Shown here: piece by piece, positions 9,275-17,488 of the stretch
Position numbering within the stretch: the first letter of the stretch is position 1
Layout of the letters: each line of letters starts with the position of its first letter
From: AR5 sp041497115
Lineage (GTDB): Bacteria > Methylomirabilota > Methylomirabilia > Rokubacteriales > CSP1-6
Assembly (NCBI GenBank): GCA_041497115.1
Contig: JBGQFW010000032.1
Location: 1 to 37,807 of the forward strand
Length of the DNA: 37,807 nt
Reading direction: 5' to 3'
Notes under the pieces: model-generated
What the model was told of the DNA's origin: nothing
Seen by the model: only the letters and a program-made list of their open reading frames with translations
Databases searched by the model: none
Translations under genes and position numbers: made by a program

Positions 9275-10108
9275 TCACCGCTGCACCGAGGGGACCCAGG
9301 CGGTCGTTCTCCCAGCGATCGTGTCCCAGCGGATGCGGTCGCCGCGAGCGGTGCGGGCGAGGGGATCGTGGTCCCAGCGGCGGTGGAAGAGCCACGCGCG
9401 CGGGAACCGGTCGCTGTCCGCGTTGGCGCGGACGGCGGTGGTGAGGATGACGCGCAGGCGCGCGCGCAGGCGCGAGGCCTCGGCCGCGGTCAGCGAGCGG
9501 GCGAGGCGCCGCGGGCTGATGCGCGCCTGGTAGAGAACCTCGTCGGCGATCCAGTTGCCGACGCCGGCGGCGAAGGACTGGTCGAGGAGCACGGCCTTCA
9601 TCGGCGCGGCGCGCTCGCGCAGCAGCGCCAGGAAGCGGGCGGGCGGAGGCAGCTCGTGCAGCGCGTCGAAGCCGAGGCCGGCCAGCGGCGGCTCGGCGCG
9701 CGGATCGTGGCGCAGGCGGATGCGGCCGAGCCGGCGGCCGTCGGCCATCGCCAGCTCGCCGCCGTCGTCGAGCGTCAGCCGCAGCCGCGCGAAGCGCGGC
9801 GGCCAGCCCGCGCCCGGCCGCCCGTGGCCGGACATGAGGCGCAGCGGCGGCCGCGCCGGGATGTGCAGGCCGCCGGCCATCCCGAAGTGCAGCAGCAGCC
9901 AGGGGCGGCGGTCGAGCTCGAGCCAGAGGTGCTTGCCGTGGCGGCGGGCGGCGAGCACGCGGCGTCCCAGCAGCGCGGCACGGAAGCGCGCGGCGGTGGC
10001 CTCCAGCACGATCGGATCGTCCGCGCACCACACCCGGACGATCCGCCGGCCCACTGCGACGCGCGCGGCCAGCCGCCGCGCCGCCTCCACCTCGGGCAGC
10101 TCGGGCAC
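9275..10108 (-). CDS. Fpg/Nei-family DNA glycosylase with zincless finger
   Basis: A 277-residue base-excision repair glycosylase/AP lyase. After Met removal the protein starts PELPEVE, with Pro as catalytic nucleophile and Glu as acid. K59 (RRHGKHL) and the H2TH region VGNWIADEVLYQARI are present. The C-terminal beta-hairpin finger normally has four zinc-binding cysteines; here the region from FHRRWDHDPLAR to the end has none, yet keeps the DNA-contacting arginine (R267 in GRTTAWVP). This is a zincless finger as in plant Fpg and animal NEIL1. Start is GTG at 10108, 6 bases after the FKBP stop. It probably removes oxidised bases; preference between purines and pyrimidines is not evident. Confidence 0.87.
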   Translation of the reverse strand: MPELPEVEAARRLAARVAVGRRIVRVWCADDPIVLEATAARFRAALLGRRVLAARRHGKHLWLELDRRPWLLLHFGMAGGLHIPARPPLRLMSGHGRPGAGWPPRFARLRLTLDDGGELAMADGRRLGRIRLRHDPRAEPPLAGLGFDALHELPPPARFLALLRERAAPMKAVLLDQSFAAGVGNWIADEVLYQARISPRRLARSLTAAEASRLRARLRVILTTAVRANADSDRFPRAWLFHRRWDHDPLARTARGDRIRWDTIAGRTTAWVPSVQR

Positions 10109-10114
10109 GGTGGG

Positions 10115-10789
10115 TTACGGCTGCTTCACGATCTCGAGCAGCTCGACCTCGAAGATCAGCGTGGCGCCGGGCTTGATGCGCGGCGGCGCGCCGCGGTCGC
10201 CGTAGGCGAGCTCGGCCGGGCAGACGAGCCGGCTCTTGCCGCCGACCTTCATCTGCTGCAGCCCTTCCGTCCAGCACTTGATCACGCCGTTCAGCGCGAA
10301 GGTCGCCGGCTGGCCGCGCTGGACCGAGCTGTCGAACACCGTGCCGTCGGTGAGGGTGCCGTGGTAGTGGACCTTCACCTTGTCGGTCGCCTTCGGCGCC
10401 GGCCCGGTGCCGGGCTTGAGCGTGGTGATGACGAGGCCGGAGTCGAGCTTCTTCGCCCCCGGCTCGGCCGCCGCCTTGACCGCGAAGGCCTCGCCGGCCT
10501 TCTGCTCGGCGGCCGCCACCACCGCGGCCCGCGTGGTGCGCAGCCCCTGGATCTTCACCATGTACTCGCGCGGCTCCGCCCGGTGCGGGCGGCCGAGCGC
10601 GCCGTCGGTGAGGCCGGCCTTGACCACCTCGAGCTCGGCCGCGCTCAGCGCGAACGACGACAGCTGCCCGGACAGCGCGACGCCGAGCGCGTAGAGGGTC
10701 TTGTCCTGGTCGGTGGTGAGCTCCTGCGCCCCCGCCGGCACGGAGACGACGACGGCCAGCGCGAGGGCGAGCACGACGATGCGACGCAT
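10115..10789 (-). CDS. Secreted FKBP-type peptidyl-prolyl isomerase
   Basis: A 224-residue protein with a Sec signal peptide (MRRIVVLALALAVVVSVPAGA, cleavage near residue 21), an N-terminal helical dimerisation region of FkpA/Mip type (about 25-110) and a C-terminal FKBP domain (about 117-222) with VHYHGTLTDGTVFDSS, GWTEGL-like CWTEGLQQM and AYGDRGAPPRIKPGATLIFEVELL. It should catalyse proline isomerisation during folding of exported proteins. The ATG at 10789 is preferred over a GTG two codons upstream because GAGGAG sits 5 bases before it. Confidence 0.92.
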   Translation of the reverse strand: MRRIVVLALALAVVVSVPAGAQELTTDQDKTLYALGVALSGQLSSFALSAAELEVVKAGLTDGALGRPHRAEPREYMVKIQGLRTTRAAVVAAAEQKAGEAFAVKAAAEPGAKKLDSGLVITTLKPGTGPAPKATDKVKVHYHGTLTDGTVFDSSVQRGQPATFALNGVIKCWTEGLQQMKVGGKSRLVCPAELAYGDRGAPPRIKPGATLIFEVELLEIVKQP

Positions 10790-10836
10790 GAGCACTCCTC
10801 TCTTCGGTGACGGATCGCCGGGCGTCGTGCCCGGGG

Positions 10837-11946
10837 TCAGCTCAGCACGGTGGTCGTGTGGCGCGCGATCAGGTCGAAGTCGATGGCGGCGCCCAGCCCG
10901 GGACCGGCCGGCGCGTGCACGAGGCCGCCGGCGTCCACCTCGATGTCCCGGGCGAGGCCGTACTTCTGGGCCGCCGACGGCAGCAGCACCTCGAAGAACT
11001 CGCAGTTGCGGATCGCCATCGTCACGTGCAGGTTGGCGACGTTGTTGAGCGAGTTGCCGCCGTGGTGGATCTCGACGTTCATGTGGAACGCCTCGGCCAG
11101 ATGGGCCGACTTCACCAGCGGTGTGATGCCGCCCTTGACCGCGACGTCACCGCGCAGGTAGTCGGTGGCGCGGGCGACGATCCACGGCGCCAGCGCGGTG
11201 AAGCCGCCCGGCGCGTACTCGGTGGCGAGGATCGGGATCGCCAGGTGCTGCTTGAGCTTGACGTAGTTGTAGAGGTCGTCGTCGGCCAGCGGGTCCTCGT
11301 ACCAGTGGAAGCCGAGGTCCTCGACGGCGCGCCCGACGCGCAGCGCCTCCGGGTACTGGTACGCCCACGTCGAGTCGAGCATCAGCGTGTAGTCGCCGCC
11401 GACCGCGCGCCGCACCGCCTCGCAGATGGCGATGTCGGTGGCCGGCTCGGTGGGCGGATGGATCTTGTAGGCCTTCCATCCCTGGGCCTTGAAGCGCGCG
11501 GCCTCCTCGGCGTACGCCTCGGCGGTCGGCAGCACCGCCGAGGACGCGTAGGCGGGGACGCTCTCGCGATAGCCGCCGATCAGCTGGTGGATCGGCAGCC
11601 CCGCGATCTTGCCGCCGAGGTCCCACAGCGCGACGTCCACCGCGCCGATCGCGCGCAGCGTGGTCTGCCGGCTGCGCTGCCACATCGCCTGCCAGAGGCG
11701 CTCGCGCTCGAGCGGGTCCTGCCCCATCACGATCGGCTTGAGCGCAGAGAGCAGCGAGGCGCCGTCGAGCGCGGCGCTGCGCATGGCGGAGCCGAGGAAC
11801 GCATGGCCCTCGAGGCCGCCGTCGGTGGCGAGCGTCAGCAGCCCCAGCTCGCTGGCGCCGCTGAAGCGGCCGGTGTGGCGCCCGTACGTCGTGGGCGGAA
11901 TCCCGGACCAGGCGAAGAGCGTGAGCGTGACGTCGGTGATCTTCAT
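10837..11946 (-). CDS. Enolase-superfamily enzyme (mandelate racemase/muconate lactonizing group)
   Basis: A 369-residue protein with the N-terminal capping domain and C-terminal barrel of the superfamily. Metal ligands are readable as D191 (LMLDSTW), E217 (WYEDPL) and E243 (ATEYAP). A K161-x-H163 pair on the second barrel strand, D267 and H294/H295 (EIHHGGN) are candidate acid/base residues. This pattern favours an acid-sugar dehydratase or racemase of the mandelate racemase subgroup, but the substrate cannot be named. It is the first gene of the minus-strand run that continues with FKBP, glycosylase, VOC and YbaK genes; 47 bases separate it from the FKBP gene. Confidence 0.86.
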   Translation of the reverse strand: MKITDVTLTLFAWSGIPPTTYGRHTGRFSGASELGLLTLATDGGLEGHAFLGSAMRSAALDGASLLSALKPIVMGQDPLERERLWQAMWQRSRQTTLRAIGAVDVALWDLGGKIAGLPIHQLIGGYRESVPAYASSAVLPTAEAYAEEAARFKAQGWKAYKIHPPTEPATDIAICEAVRRAVGGDYTLMLDSTWAYQYPEALRVGRAVEDLGFHWYEDPLADDDLYNYVKLKQHLAIPILATEYAPGGFTALAPWIVARATDYLRGDVAVKGGITPLVKSAHLAEAFHMNVEIHHGGNSLNNVANLHVTMAIRNCEFFEVLLPSAAQKYGLARDIEVDAGGLVHAPAGPGLGAAIDFDLIARHTTTVLS

Positions 11947-11996
11947 GATCGCCGTAGCCTACCACGCGTGCTCCGCGCTACCATGGGCGCCCGGCC

Positions 11997-13199
11997 ATGG
12001 CGACGGCGGACAGCGACATCCTCATTGTAGGCGGCGGCATCGCCGGCACCTCGGCGGCCTGGCACCTCGCCGCCCACGGCCTGCGGGTCAGCCTGCTCGA
12101 GCGCGGCGAGATCGCCTCGGGCGCCTCCGGCGTCAACGCCGGCCAGATCGACTCGGTCGGCTTGGGCGACAAGCCCGATCTCCAGGCGCACCTCACCGCC
12201 GGCAGCGTGGAGATCTTCACCTCGGTGCAGCTCGAGGCGGGCGAGGACATCGAGTTCCGTCGCTCCGGCGCGCTGCAGGCCATCCACACCGAGGCGCAGC
12301 TCGCGTTCACGCGCGAGCGGGTGGCGCTGCTGCGCGCCCGCGGCCACCGCGTCGAGCTGCTGACCGCGCGCGAGGCGCGCAGCCTGGAGCCGCACTGGGC
12401 GCCCGCGCTGCTGGGCGCGATGTACTCGCCGCTGCGCTCGCAGGCCGATCCCTGGAAGGCGACCCGGGCGTTCGCCGCGCTGGCCACCCGCCACGGCGCC
12501 CGCGTCTTCACGCACGCCGAGGTGACCGCGCTGGCGCCGCGCGCCGGCGGCGGCTGGATCGTCCGCACCGGCGGCGGCGAGTTCGCCGCCGGCGCGCTCG
12601 TGCTGGCAGCGGGCGCGTGGTGCGGGCCGGTCGGCGCGCTGCTGGGGCTCGACGTGCGGATCGTGCCGGTGCGCGGCCAGATGTGGGCCACCGCGCCGGT
12701 GCCGCCCTCGGTGTTCCAGACGATGTCCGCGGCCGAGTCGGCGCTGGCGTGGCACCGCGATCCCGGCGGCGAGCCGCCGTTCCTGACCGTGCGCAAGAAC
12801 GCGCGCGTCACACGCCACCTCTACGGGCGCCAGCGCCGCAACGGCGAGATCATCTTCGGCGGCGACCGCGAGCTGGCCGGCTGGAACGCCGTCCCCGACC
12901 CCGCCGGCATCGAGGTGAACCGCCGCCACGCCACCGAGGTGCTGCCGTTCCTGGCCGAGCTGCCGGTGGCGCGCACGTGGGCCGGCCTCATGCCCTTCTC
13001 GCTCGACGGCGCGCCGCTGATCGGCCGCATCCCGCAGCGCGCCGACCTCTGGATCGTCAGCGGTCTCGGCTCCTCCGGCTTCGGCCGCGGGCCGATGGCG
13101 GGCAAGCTCCTGGCCGACTACATCCACTCGGGACACCCCGCCGACGTGCTGGCCGAGGCCGATCCCGCCCGCTGCGTCACCGAGCGGGGACCCCGCTGA
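11997..13199 (+). CDS. FAD-dependent oxidoreductase, DAO family
   Basis: A 400-residue flavoprotein of the D-amino-acid oxidase/glycine oxidase fold. The dinucleotide-binding motif is VGGGIAGTSAAWHLA (11-25), followed by LLERGEIASGASGVNAGQ, the family FAD contact. The C-terminal block WAGLMPFSLDGAPLIGRI and GLGSSGFGRGPMAGKLLADYI closes the FAD site. Such enzymes oxidise amines or amino acids. It lies 50 bases from the divergent enolase-superfamily gene, and its TGA overlaps the Shine-Dalgarno of the next gene, so the two are co-expressed. Substrate unknown. Confidence 0.88.
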   Translation: MATADSDILIVGGGIAGTSAAWHLAAHGLRVSLLERGEIASGASGVNAGQIDSVGLGDKPDLQAHLTAGSVEIFTSVQLEAGEDIEFRRSGALQAIHTEAQLAFTRERVALLRARGHRVELLTAREARSLEPHWAPALLGAMYSPLRSQADPWKATRAFAALATRHGARVFTHAEVTALAPRAGGGWIVRTGGGEFAAGALVLAAGAWCGPVGALLGLDVRIVPVRGQMWATAPVPPSVFQTMSAAESALAWHRDPGGEPPFLTVRKNARVTRHLYGRQRRNGEIIFGGDRELAGWNAVPDPAGIEVNRRHATEVLPFLAELPVARTWAGLMPFSLDGAPLIGRIPQRADLWIVSGLGSSGFGRGPMAGKLLADYIHSGHPADVLAEADPARCVTERGPR

Positions 13200-13210
13200 G
13201 GAGATCGCGC

Positions 13211-14779
13211 ATGCGCCACCCATCGCCCGGCCTCGCCGCCCGCGTCGCGCTCGCCGTCCTCGTCGCCCTGCTCGTCGCCCCACCGCTCGTCCGCGACGCC
13301 CGCGCCCAGGAGACGCCGCGCGCCGGAGGCGTGCTCAAGGTCGCCACGATCGGCGAGCCGCCCACCCTCGACATCGCCATGAGCACGGCCACGTCGGTCT
13401 ACGAGACCATGTGGCACGCCAGCGAGTCGCTCTTCACCTACGACCGGAACTTCGCCCCGATCCCGATGCTGGCCGAGGGCTACACGGTCGCGGACAAGGG
13501 GCTGCGCTACACGATCGCCCTGCGGCGCGGCGTGAAGTTCCACAACGGCAAGGAGATGACGTCGGCCGACGTGGTGCCCTCGCTCAAGCGCTGGGCGCGC
13601 CTGGCCTCGGTCGGCCGCGTGCTGGCCAAGAACATCGAGGCGATCGAGGCGAAGGACGCCTACACGGTCCTCATCCACCTCAAGCAGCCCTCGGGCTCGC
13701 TGATCTTCGGCCTCTCCGAGCCGCACGCCTCCGTCTACCCCCGGGAGGTCATCGAGGCGGCCGGCGAGGGGCCGCTGAAGGAGTTCATCGGCACCGGCCC
13801 CTACCGGTTCGTCGAGCACAAGCCCGACCGCCACATCAAGTTCGTGCGCTTCAACGACTACGCCGCGCGGAGCGAGCTGCCCAACGGCTTCGGCGGAAAG
13901 AAGACCGCGTACTTCGACGAGATCCTCTTCATCCCGGTGCCCGACACCGCCGTCCGCCTGGCCGGCGTGGAGACCGGCGAGTACCACCACGCGATGTTCG
14001 TCAAGCAGGACGCCTACGAGCGCATCAAGGCGCTGCCCCAGATCGAGTCGCGCATCGTCAAGCCGCGCGGGTGGGCGGTGGCCGTCCTCAATCACAAGGC
14101 CGGCGTCATGACGAGCAAGAAGATCCGCCAGGCGCTGCAGGCCGCCCTCGACATGGAGCCGATCGCGGTGGCCGGCTTCGGCTTCAAGGACTTCTACCGG
14201 CTCGATCCCGGCCTCTTCTTCCCCGAGCAGCCGTGGCACTCGACGGTCGGCGCCGCCCTCTACAACCAGAAGGACACGAGCAAGGCGCGGCGCTTGCTGG
14301 CGGAGGCGGGCTACGGCAAGCAGCCGGTGCGCTGGATGGCGACGAAGGAATACGAGTTCATGTACAAGAACGCGCTCGTCGCCAAGCAGCAGATGGAGGA
14401 GGCCGGCTTCGTCGTGGACCTCCAGGTGGTGGACTGGGCGACGCAGAACGCCCGGCAGGAGAAGCCCGAGCTGTGGGACGTGTTCTCCACCGGCTTCGTC
14501 TTCTCGGCCGACCCCGCCCTGCACGTCGCGCTGCGCTGCACGTTCGCCGGCTGGTGGTGCAACGAGGAGAAGGAGCGGCTGATGGCCGACCTGCGCGGCG
14601 AGAACGATCCCAAGAAGCGCAAGGCCATCATCGAGCGCGTGCAGGCGCTCTACTATGAAGATGTCGGCACCGTGAAGATCGCCGACTACTTCACACTCGA
14701 CGCCGCCCGCCGCGAGGTGCGCGGCCCCTTCCGCACCGCGCCACGCATGTACTTCTGGAACTCGTGGCTGGCCCGATGA
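13211..14779 (+). CDS. Extracellular solute-binding protein, family 5 (DppA/OppA type)
   Basis: A 522-residue secreted binding protein. A Sec signal peptide (about 1-34, ending DARAQ) leads into the family-5 core, with GGVLKVATIGEPPTLD, the LRRGVKFHNGKEMTSADVV block and GTGPYRFVEHKPD. Members bind peptides, opines, nickel or sugars for ABC import. No permease or ATPase genes follow, so it is an orphan binding protein. GGAG overlapping the previous TGA serves as ribosome site. Neighbours (FAD amine-type oxidoreductase, AlaX) hint at amino-acid or peptide ligands, which is inference only. Confidence 0.92.
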   Translation: MRHPSPGLAARVALAVLVALLVAPPLVRDARAQETPRAGGVLKVATIGEPPTLDIAMSTATSVYETMWHASESLFTYDRNFAPIPMLAEGYTVADKGLRYTIALRRGVKFHNGKEMTSADVVPSLKRWARLASVGRVLAKNIEAIEAKDAYTVLIHLKQPSGSLIFGLSEPHASVYPREVIEAAGEGPLKEFIGTGPYRFVEHKPDRHIKFVRFNDYAARSELPNGFGGKKTAYFDEILFIPVPDTAVRLAGVETGEYHHAMFVKQDAYERIKALPQIESRIVKPRGWAVAVLNHKAGVMTSKKIRQALQAALDMEPIAVAGFGFKDFYRLDPGLFFPEQPWHSTVGAALYNQKDTSKARRLLAEAGYGKQPVRWMATKEYEFMYKNALVAKQQMEEAGFVVDLQVVDWATQNARQEKPELWDVFSTGFVFSADPALHVALRCTFAGWWCNEEKERLMADLRGENDPKKRKAIIERVQALYYEDVGTVKIADYFTLDAARREVRGPFRTAPRMYFWNSWLAR

Positions 14780-14800
14780 CGCGGCGGGGGGCCCGCTGAC

Positions 14801-15526
14801 ATGTCACGCTACTACTGTCACGACCATCCCGACGTGCTCACGCTCGACACCACCGTCGTCGAGGCCCGCCCCGGCGCGGTGCTCCTGGCGCAGTCGCCGT
14901 TCCATCCCGGCGGCGGCGGGCAGCTCGCCGACCGCGGCGCGCTGCGCTGGAGCGGCGGCGAGGCGCGCGTCACCGCCATCGAGGAGGAGTTCGACCGCTT
15001 CTGGCACGTTCTCGCCGAGCCGCTTGAGCTCGCGGGCGCCGTGCAGGCGGTGGTGGATCCCGCCTTCCGCGCGATGATGACGCAGCTGCACACCGACACG
15101 CACATCATGAACGCCCTCGTCTTCCAGCGATTCCAGGGGGCGCTGGTGACCGGCGCCCAGATGAACGAGGACGGGACGGCGCGGATGGACTTCGACCTGC
15201 CCGACGCCGACAACAACCGGCTGCGCGCGCTCGAGCCGGAGATCAACGACGTGATCCGCCAGGATCTCGCCGTGCGCTACGCGTGGCTGCCGACCGACGC
15301 GGTGGCCGCCGAGGCCGGGCTGATCCGCTGCCGCTCGGTGGCGCCGCCGCCGGCCGCCGACGGCACCGTGCGCATCGTGGAGATCGTCGGCCTCGACCGG
15401 CAGGCGTGCGGCGGCACCCACCTGCCCTCCACCGGGCAGTCGCGGCCGATCCGCATCCTCAAGATCGACAACAAGGGGCGCCACAACCGCCGCGTCCGCA
15501 TCGGCTTCACCGACGCAGGCTGCTGA
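14801..15526 (+). CDS. alaX: AlaX-type alanyl-tRNA editing protein
   Basis: A 241-residue freestanding relative of the alanyl-tRNA synthetase editing domain. The zinc site HxxxH is H97-TDT-H101 and the CxxxH is C203-GGT-H207. The PFHPGGGGQLADRG stretch (33-46) is the family fingerprint for a linker/beta-barrel part. Such proteins hydrolyse Ser-tRNA(Ala) or Gly-tRNA(Ala). The last residues (DAGC) and the TGA are encoded inside a perfect palindrome (15514-15540), suggesting that the original C-terminus was altered by that element. A second trans-editing factor (YbaK type) lies 6 kb away. Confidence 0.92.
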   Translation: MSRYYCHDHPDVLTLDTTVVEARPGAVLLAQSPFHPGGGGQLADRGALRWSGGEARVTAIEEEFDRFWHVLAEPLELAGAVQAVVDPAFRAMMTQLHTDTHIMNALVFQRFQGALVTGAQMNEDGTARMDFDLPDADNNRLRALEPEINDVIRQDLAVRYAWLPTDAVAAEAGLIRCRSVAPPPAADGTVRIVEIVGLDRQACGGTHLPSTGQSRPIRILKIDNKGRHNRRVRIGFTDAGC

Positions 15527-15540
15527 AAAAGCAGCCTGCG
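15514..15540. repeat. perfect palindrome spanning the alaX stop codon
   Basis: An 11-bp inverted repeat, CGCAGGCTGCT (15514-15524) and AGCAGCCTGCG (15530-15540), encloses the loop GAAAA. The alaX TGA (15524-15526) uses the last stem base and the loop. It sits between convergent alaX and the LysE-family gene and may act as a two-way hairpin, though there is no T-run. Its shape and its position within a coding end suggest a small dispersed palindromic element. Confidence 0.75.
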
Positions 15541-15557
15541 ATGTCTTCGGCCGCCGG

Positions 15558-16181
15558 CTATTTGCGGTGGCCGGTCGCGACGGCGGCGACGCCGAGGCCG
15601 ATGTACGTGCCGCCGGTGAGCCAGCGCTCGCCCGTCACGAAGCCGGGGCGGGCGCGGAGCCGGCGGGCGGCGGCGCCCGCGGCGAGCGCGTAGAGCGAGT
15701 CGGTCACCAGCCCCAGCGCGACGAAGAGCGCCCCGAGCGCCAGGACCTGCGCGCCGACCGCGCCGCGCGCCACGTCCACGAACTGCGGCAGGAACGCCAG
15801 GAAGAACAGCGCGGTCTTGGGGTTGAGCACGTTGACGACGAAGCCGTCGGCGAACGCGCGCCGCAGCCGCACCCCAGGCCGCCCGGCGGCCACGACCGCC
15901 GGCGCGCGGTCGAGCAGCCGGCGCACGCCGAGATAGATCAGGTAGGCGCCGCCCGCCAGCTTCACACCGATGAACGCGGTGGCGGAGGCGGCGAGCACCG
16001 CGGAGAGCCCGGCCGCCGCCGCCGCCACGTGCACGAGCGTGCCCGCGTGCACGCCGAGGACCGACACGAGCCCCGCGCGGCGCCCCGCCTGAACGCTGCG
16101 CGCCACGATGTAGAGCACGGCCGGCCCCGGCGTGAGCAGCAGCGCCAGCGCCGCGACGATGAACAGCCCCAGGCCGGTCAG
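15558..16181 (-). CDS. LysE/RhtB-family exporter, probable CTG start
   Basis: A 207-residue amino-acid exporter family protein with about five to six membrane segments. The family motif LLTPGPAVLYIVARS lies near the N-terminus, and NPKTALFFLAFLPQFVD follows in the middle. No ATG, GTG or TTG exists ahead of the first membrane segment; the next GTG lies inside the TPGP motif. The CTG at 16181 gives the expected N-terminus (MTGLGLFIVAALALLLTPGP) and has AAGGAG (16190-16195) exactly 8 bases upstream. A second CTG at 16187 overlaps the cynS TGA but has only 2 bases of spacing. It lies directly downstream of cyanase. Substrate unknown. Confidence 0.8.
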   Translation of the reverse strand: MTGLGLFIVAALALLLTPGPAVLYIVARSVQAGRRAGLVSVLGVHAGTLVHVAAAAAGLSAVLAASATAFIGVKLAGGAYLIYLGVRRLLDRAPAVVAAGRPGVRLRRAFADGFVVNVLNPKTALFFLAFLPQFVDVARGAVGAQVLALGALFVALGLVTDSLYALAAGAAARRLRARPGFVTGERWLTGGTYIGLGVAAVATGHRK

Positions 16182-16183
16182 CC

Positions 16184-16612
16184 TCAGTACTCCTTGTAGT
16201 GGAGGAACTTCGCGTCGATCGTCAGCACGCCGCGCTCGCCCTTCTTCTCGAGCTTCACCACGCAGTCGATGGCGGAGAGGATGCCATCGCCGAACAGCTC
16301 CTGGCAACGGTCGCGAAGCGCGTCGCCGTACACGCCGACCAGCTCCATCAGCCGATACTTGAACGGGTCGGTGGTGAGCGGGAAGTCGGTGCGCAGCGGC
16401 ATCGCCGTCGTCACCATCGCCAGCTCGGTGTCCACCCCGATCGCCTGGGCCAGCGTCTTGGCCTCCTCGGCGTTGAGGCGGTGCTGGCCGTGCAGCACGG
16501 CGGCGACGTAGGTCGCGTCCTTGGTGCCGATGGCCTTGGCCAGGTCGTCGTAGCTGATCCCGCGCGCCTGGCGCGCGCTGCGGATCGCCTGCAGGGCTGC
16601 GGTGCGGTCCAT
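16184..16612 (-). CDS. cynS: Cyanase (cyanate hydratase)
   Basis: A 142-residue cyanase. The N-terminal helical DNA-binding-like domain (DDLAKAIGTKDATYVAAVLHGQHRL) precedes the C-terminal catalytic domain YRLMELVGVYGDALRDRCQELFGDGILSAIDC. Catalytic Arg, Glu and Ser are R87, E90 and S113, matching E. coli R96/E99/S122 with a constant offset of 9. It converts cyanate plus bicarbonate to ammonia and CO2 as a decamer. It has a strong ribosome site (AGGAGGAG) and sits 18 bases after an ABC ATPase gene, so the transporter upstream probably imports cyanate, possibly with nitrate. Confidence 0.97.
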   Translation of the reverse strand: MDRTAALQAIRSARQARGISYDDLAKAIGTKDATYVAAVLHGQHRLNAEEAKTLAQAIGVDTELAMVTTAMPLRTDFPLTTDPFKYRLMELVGVYGDALRDRCQELFGDGILSAIDCVVKLEKKGERGVLTIDAKFLHYKEY

Positions 16613-16630
16613 GATCTCCTCCTCTGGGTC

Positions 16631-17482
16631 TCAGCCGCCCCGCACGAGGACGGGGCGCCGGCCGGTGCTCCGCGCGACCTCCTGGTCCTCGGCGGCGCCG
16701 GGCCGGCGGCCGCCCTCGACCAGGAATTTCAGGATGTGCGTGCGCAGCCGCGCGTACTCGGGGTCGTCCAGCAGCTCGGCCCGGGTGCGCGGGCGCGGGA
16801 TCTTGACGGGCACGATCTCGGCCAGCCGCGCGTCCGGCCCGCTCGTCATGAGCGCGATGCGGTCGGAGAGCAGCACCGCCTCGTCCACGTCGTGGGTCAC
16901 CATGAACACGGTGTTGCGGCCGGCCGTCCACATGCGCATCAGCTCGTCCTGGATGACGCCGCGGGTGAGCGCGTCGATCTGGGCGAACGGCTCGTCGAGC
17001 AGCAGGACCTTGGGCTGGGTGGAAAACGCGCGGGCCAGCCCGACCCGCTGGCGCATGCCGCCCGAGAGCGCGGCCGGGCGCTTGTCCTCGGCGCCGGTGA
17101 GGCCGACCATGTTCACGTACCGCTGGACGTCCTCGGCGACGTGGCGCCGATGCCACGAGGGGTGCGCCGCCCGCACCGCCAGCCGGATGTTCTCGAACAC
17201 CGTCATCCAGGGCATCAGCGAGAAGTTCTGGAAGACGACCATGCGGTCCATGCCGGCCCGCGTGATCTCGCGCCCCTCCAGCACGATGCCGCCCCCCGAG
17301 GCGCGCTCGAGCCCGGCGATGATGTTGAGCAGCGTGCTCTTGCCGCATCCCGAGTGGCCGATCATCGTGACGAACTCGCCCCGCTCGATCGAGAACGCCA
17401 CGTCCTGGAACACGCTCACCTCGCCGCGCCCGTCGGGTGCCGGGAAGTGCTTGCTGACGTGGTCGATCTCGAGGAAGGCCAT
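16631..17482 (-). CDS. ABC transporter ATPase, nitrate/sulfonate/cyanate type
   Basis: A 283-residue nucleotide-binding subunit of the NrtD/SsuB/TauB group. All motifs are canonical: Walker A GHSGCGKST (42-50), signature LSGGMRQRV, Walker B VLLLDEPF and the H-loop histidine in MVTHDVDEA. The C-terminal extension of about 60 residues is usual for this group. It lies 6 bases after the permease gene and 18 bases before cynS, forming a one-permease, one-ATPase system, presumably a homodimer of each. Confidence 0.93.
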   Translation of the reverse strand: MAFLEIDHVSKHFPAPDGRGEVSVFQDVAFSIERGEFVTMIGHSGCGKSTLLNIIAGLERASGGGIVLEGREITRAGMDRMVVFQNFSLMPWMTVFENIRLAVRAAHPSWHRRHVAEDVQRYVNMVGLTGAEDKRPAALSGGMRQRVGLARAFSTQPKVLLLDEPFAQIDALTRGVIQDELMRMWTAGRNTVFMVTHDVDEAVLLSDRIALMTSGPDARLAEIVPVKIPRPRTRAELLDDPEYARLRTHILKFLVEGGRRPGAAEDQEVARSTGRRPVLVRGG

Positions 17483-17488
17483 CGCCGG

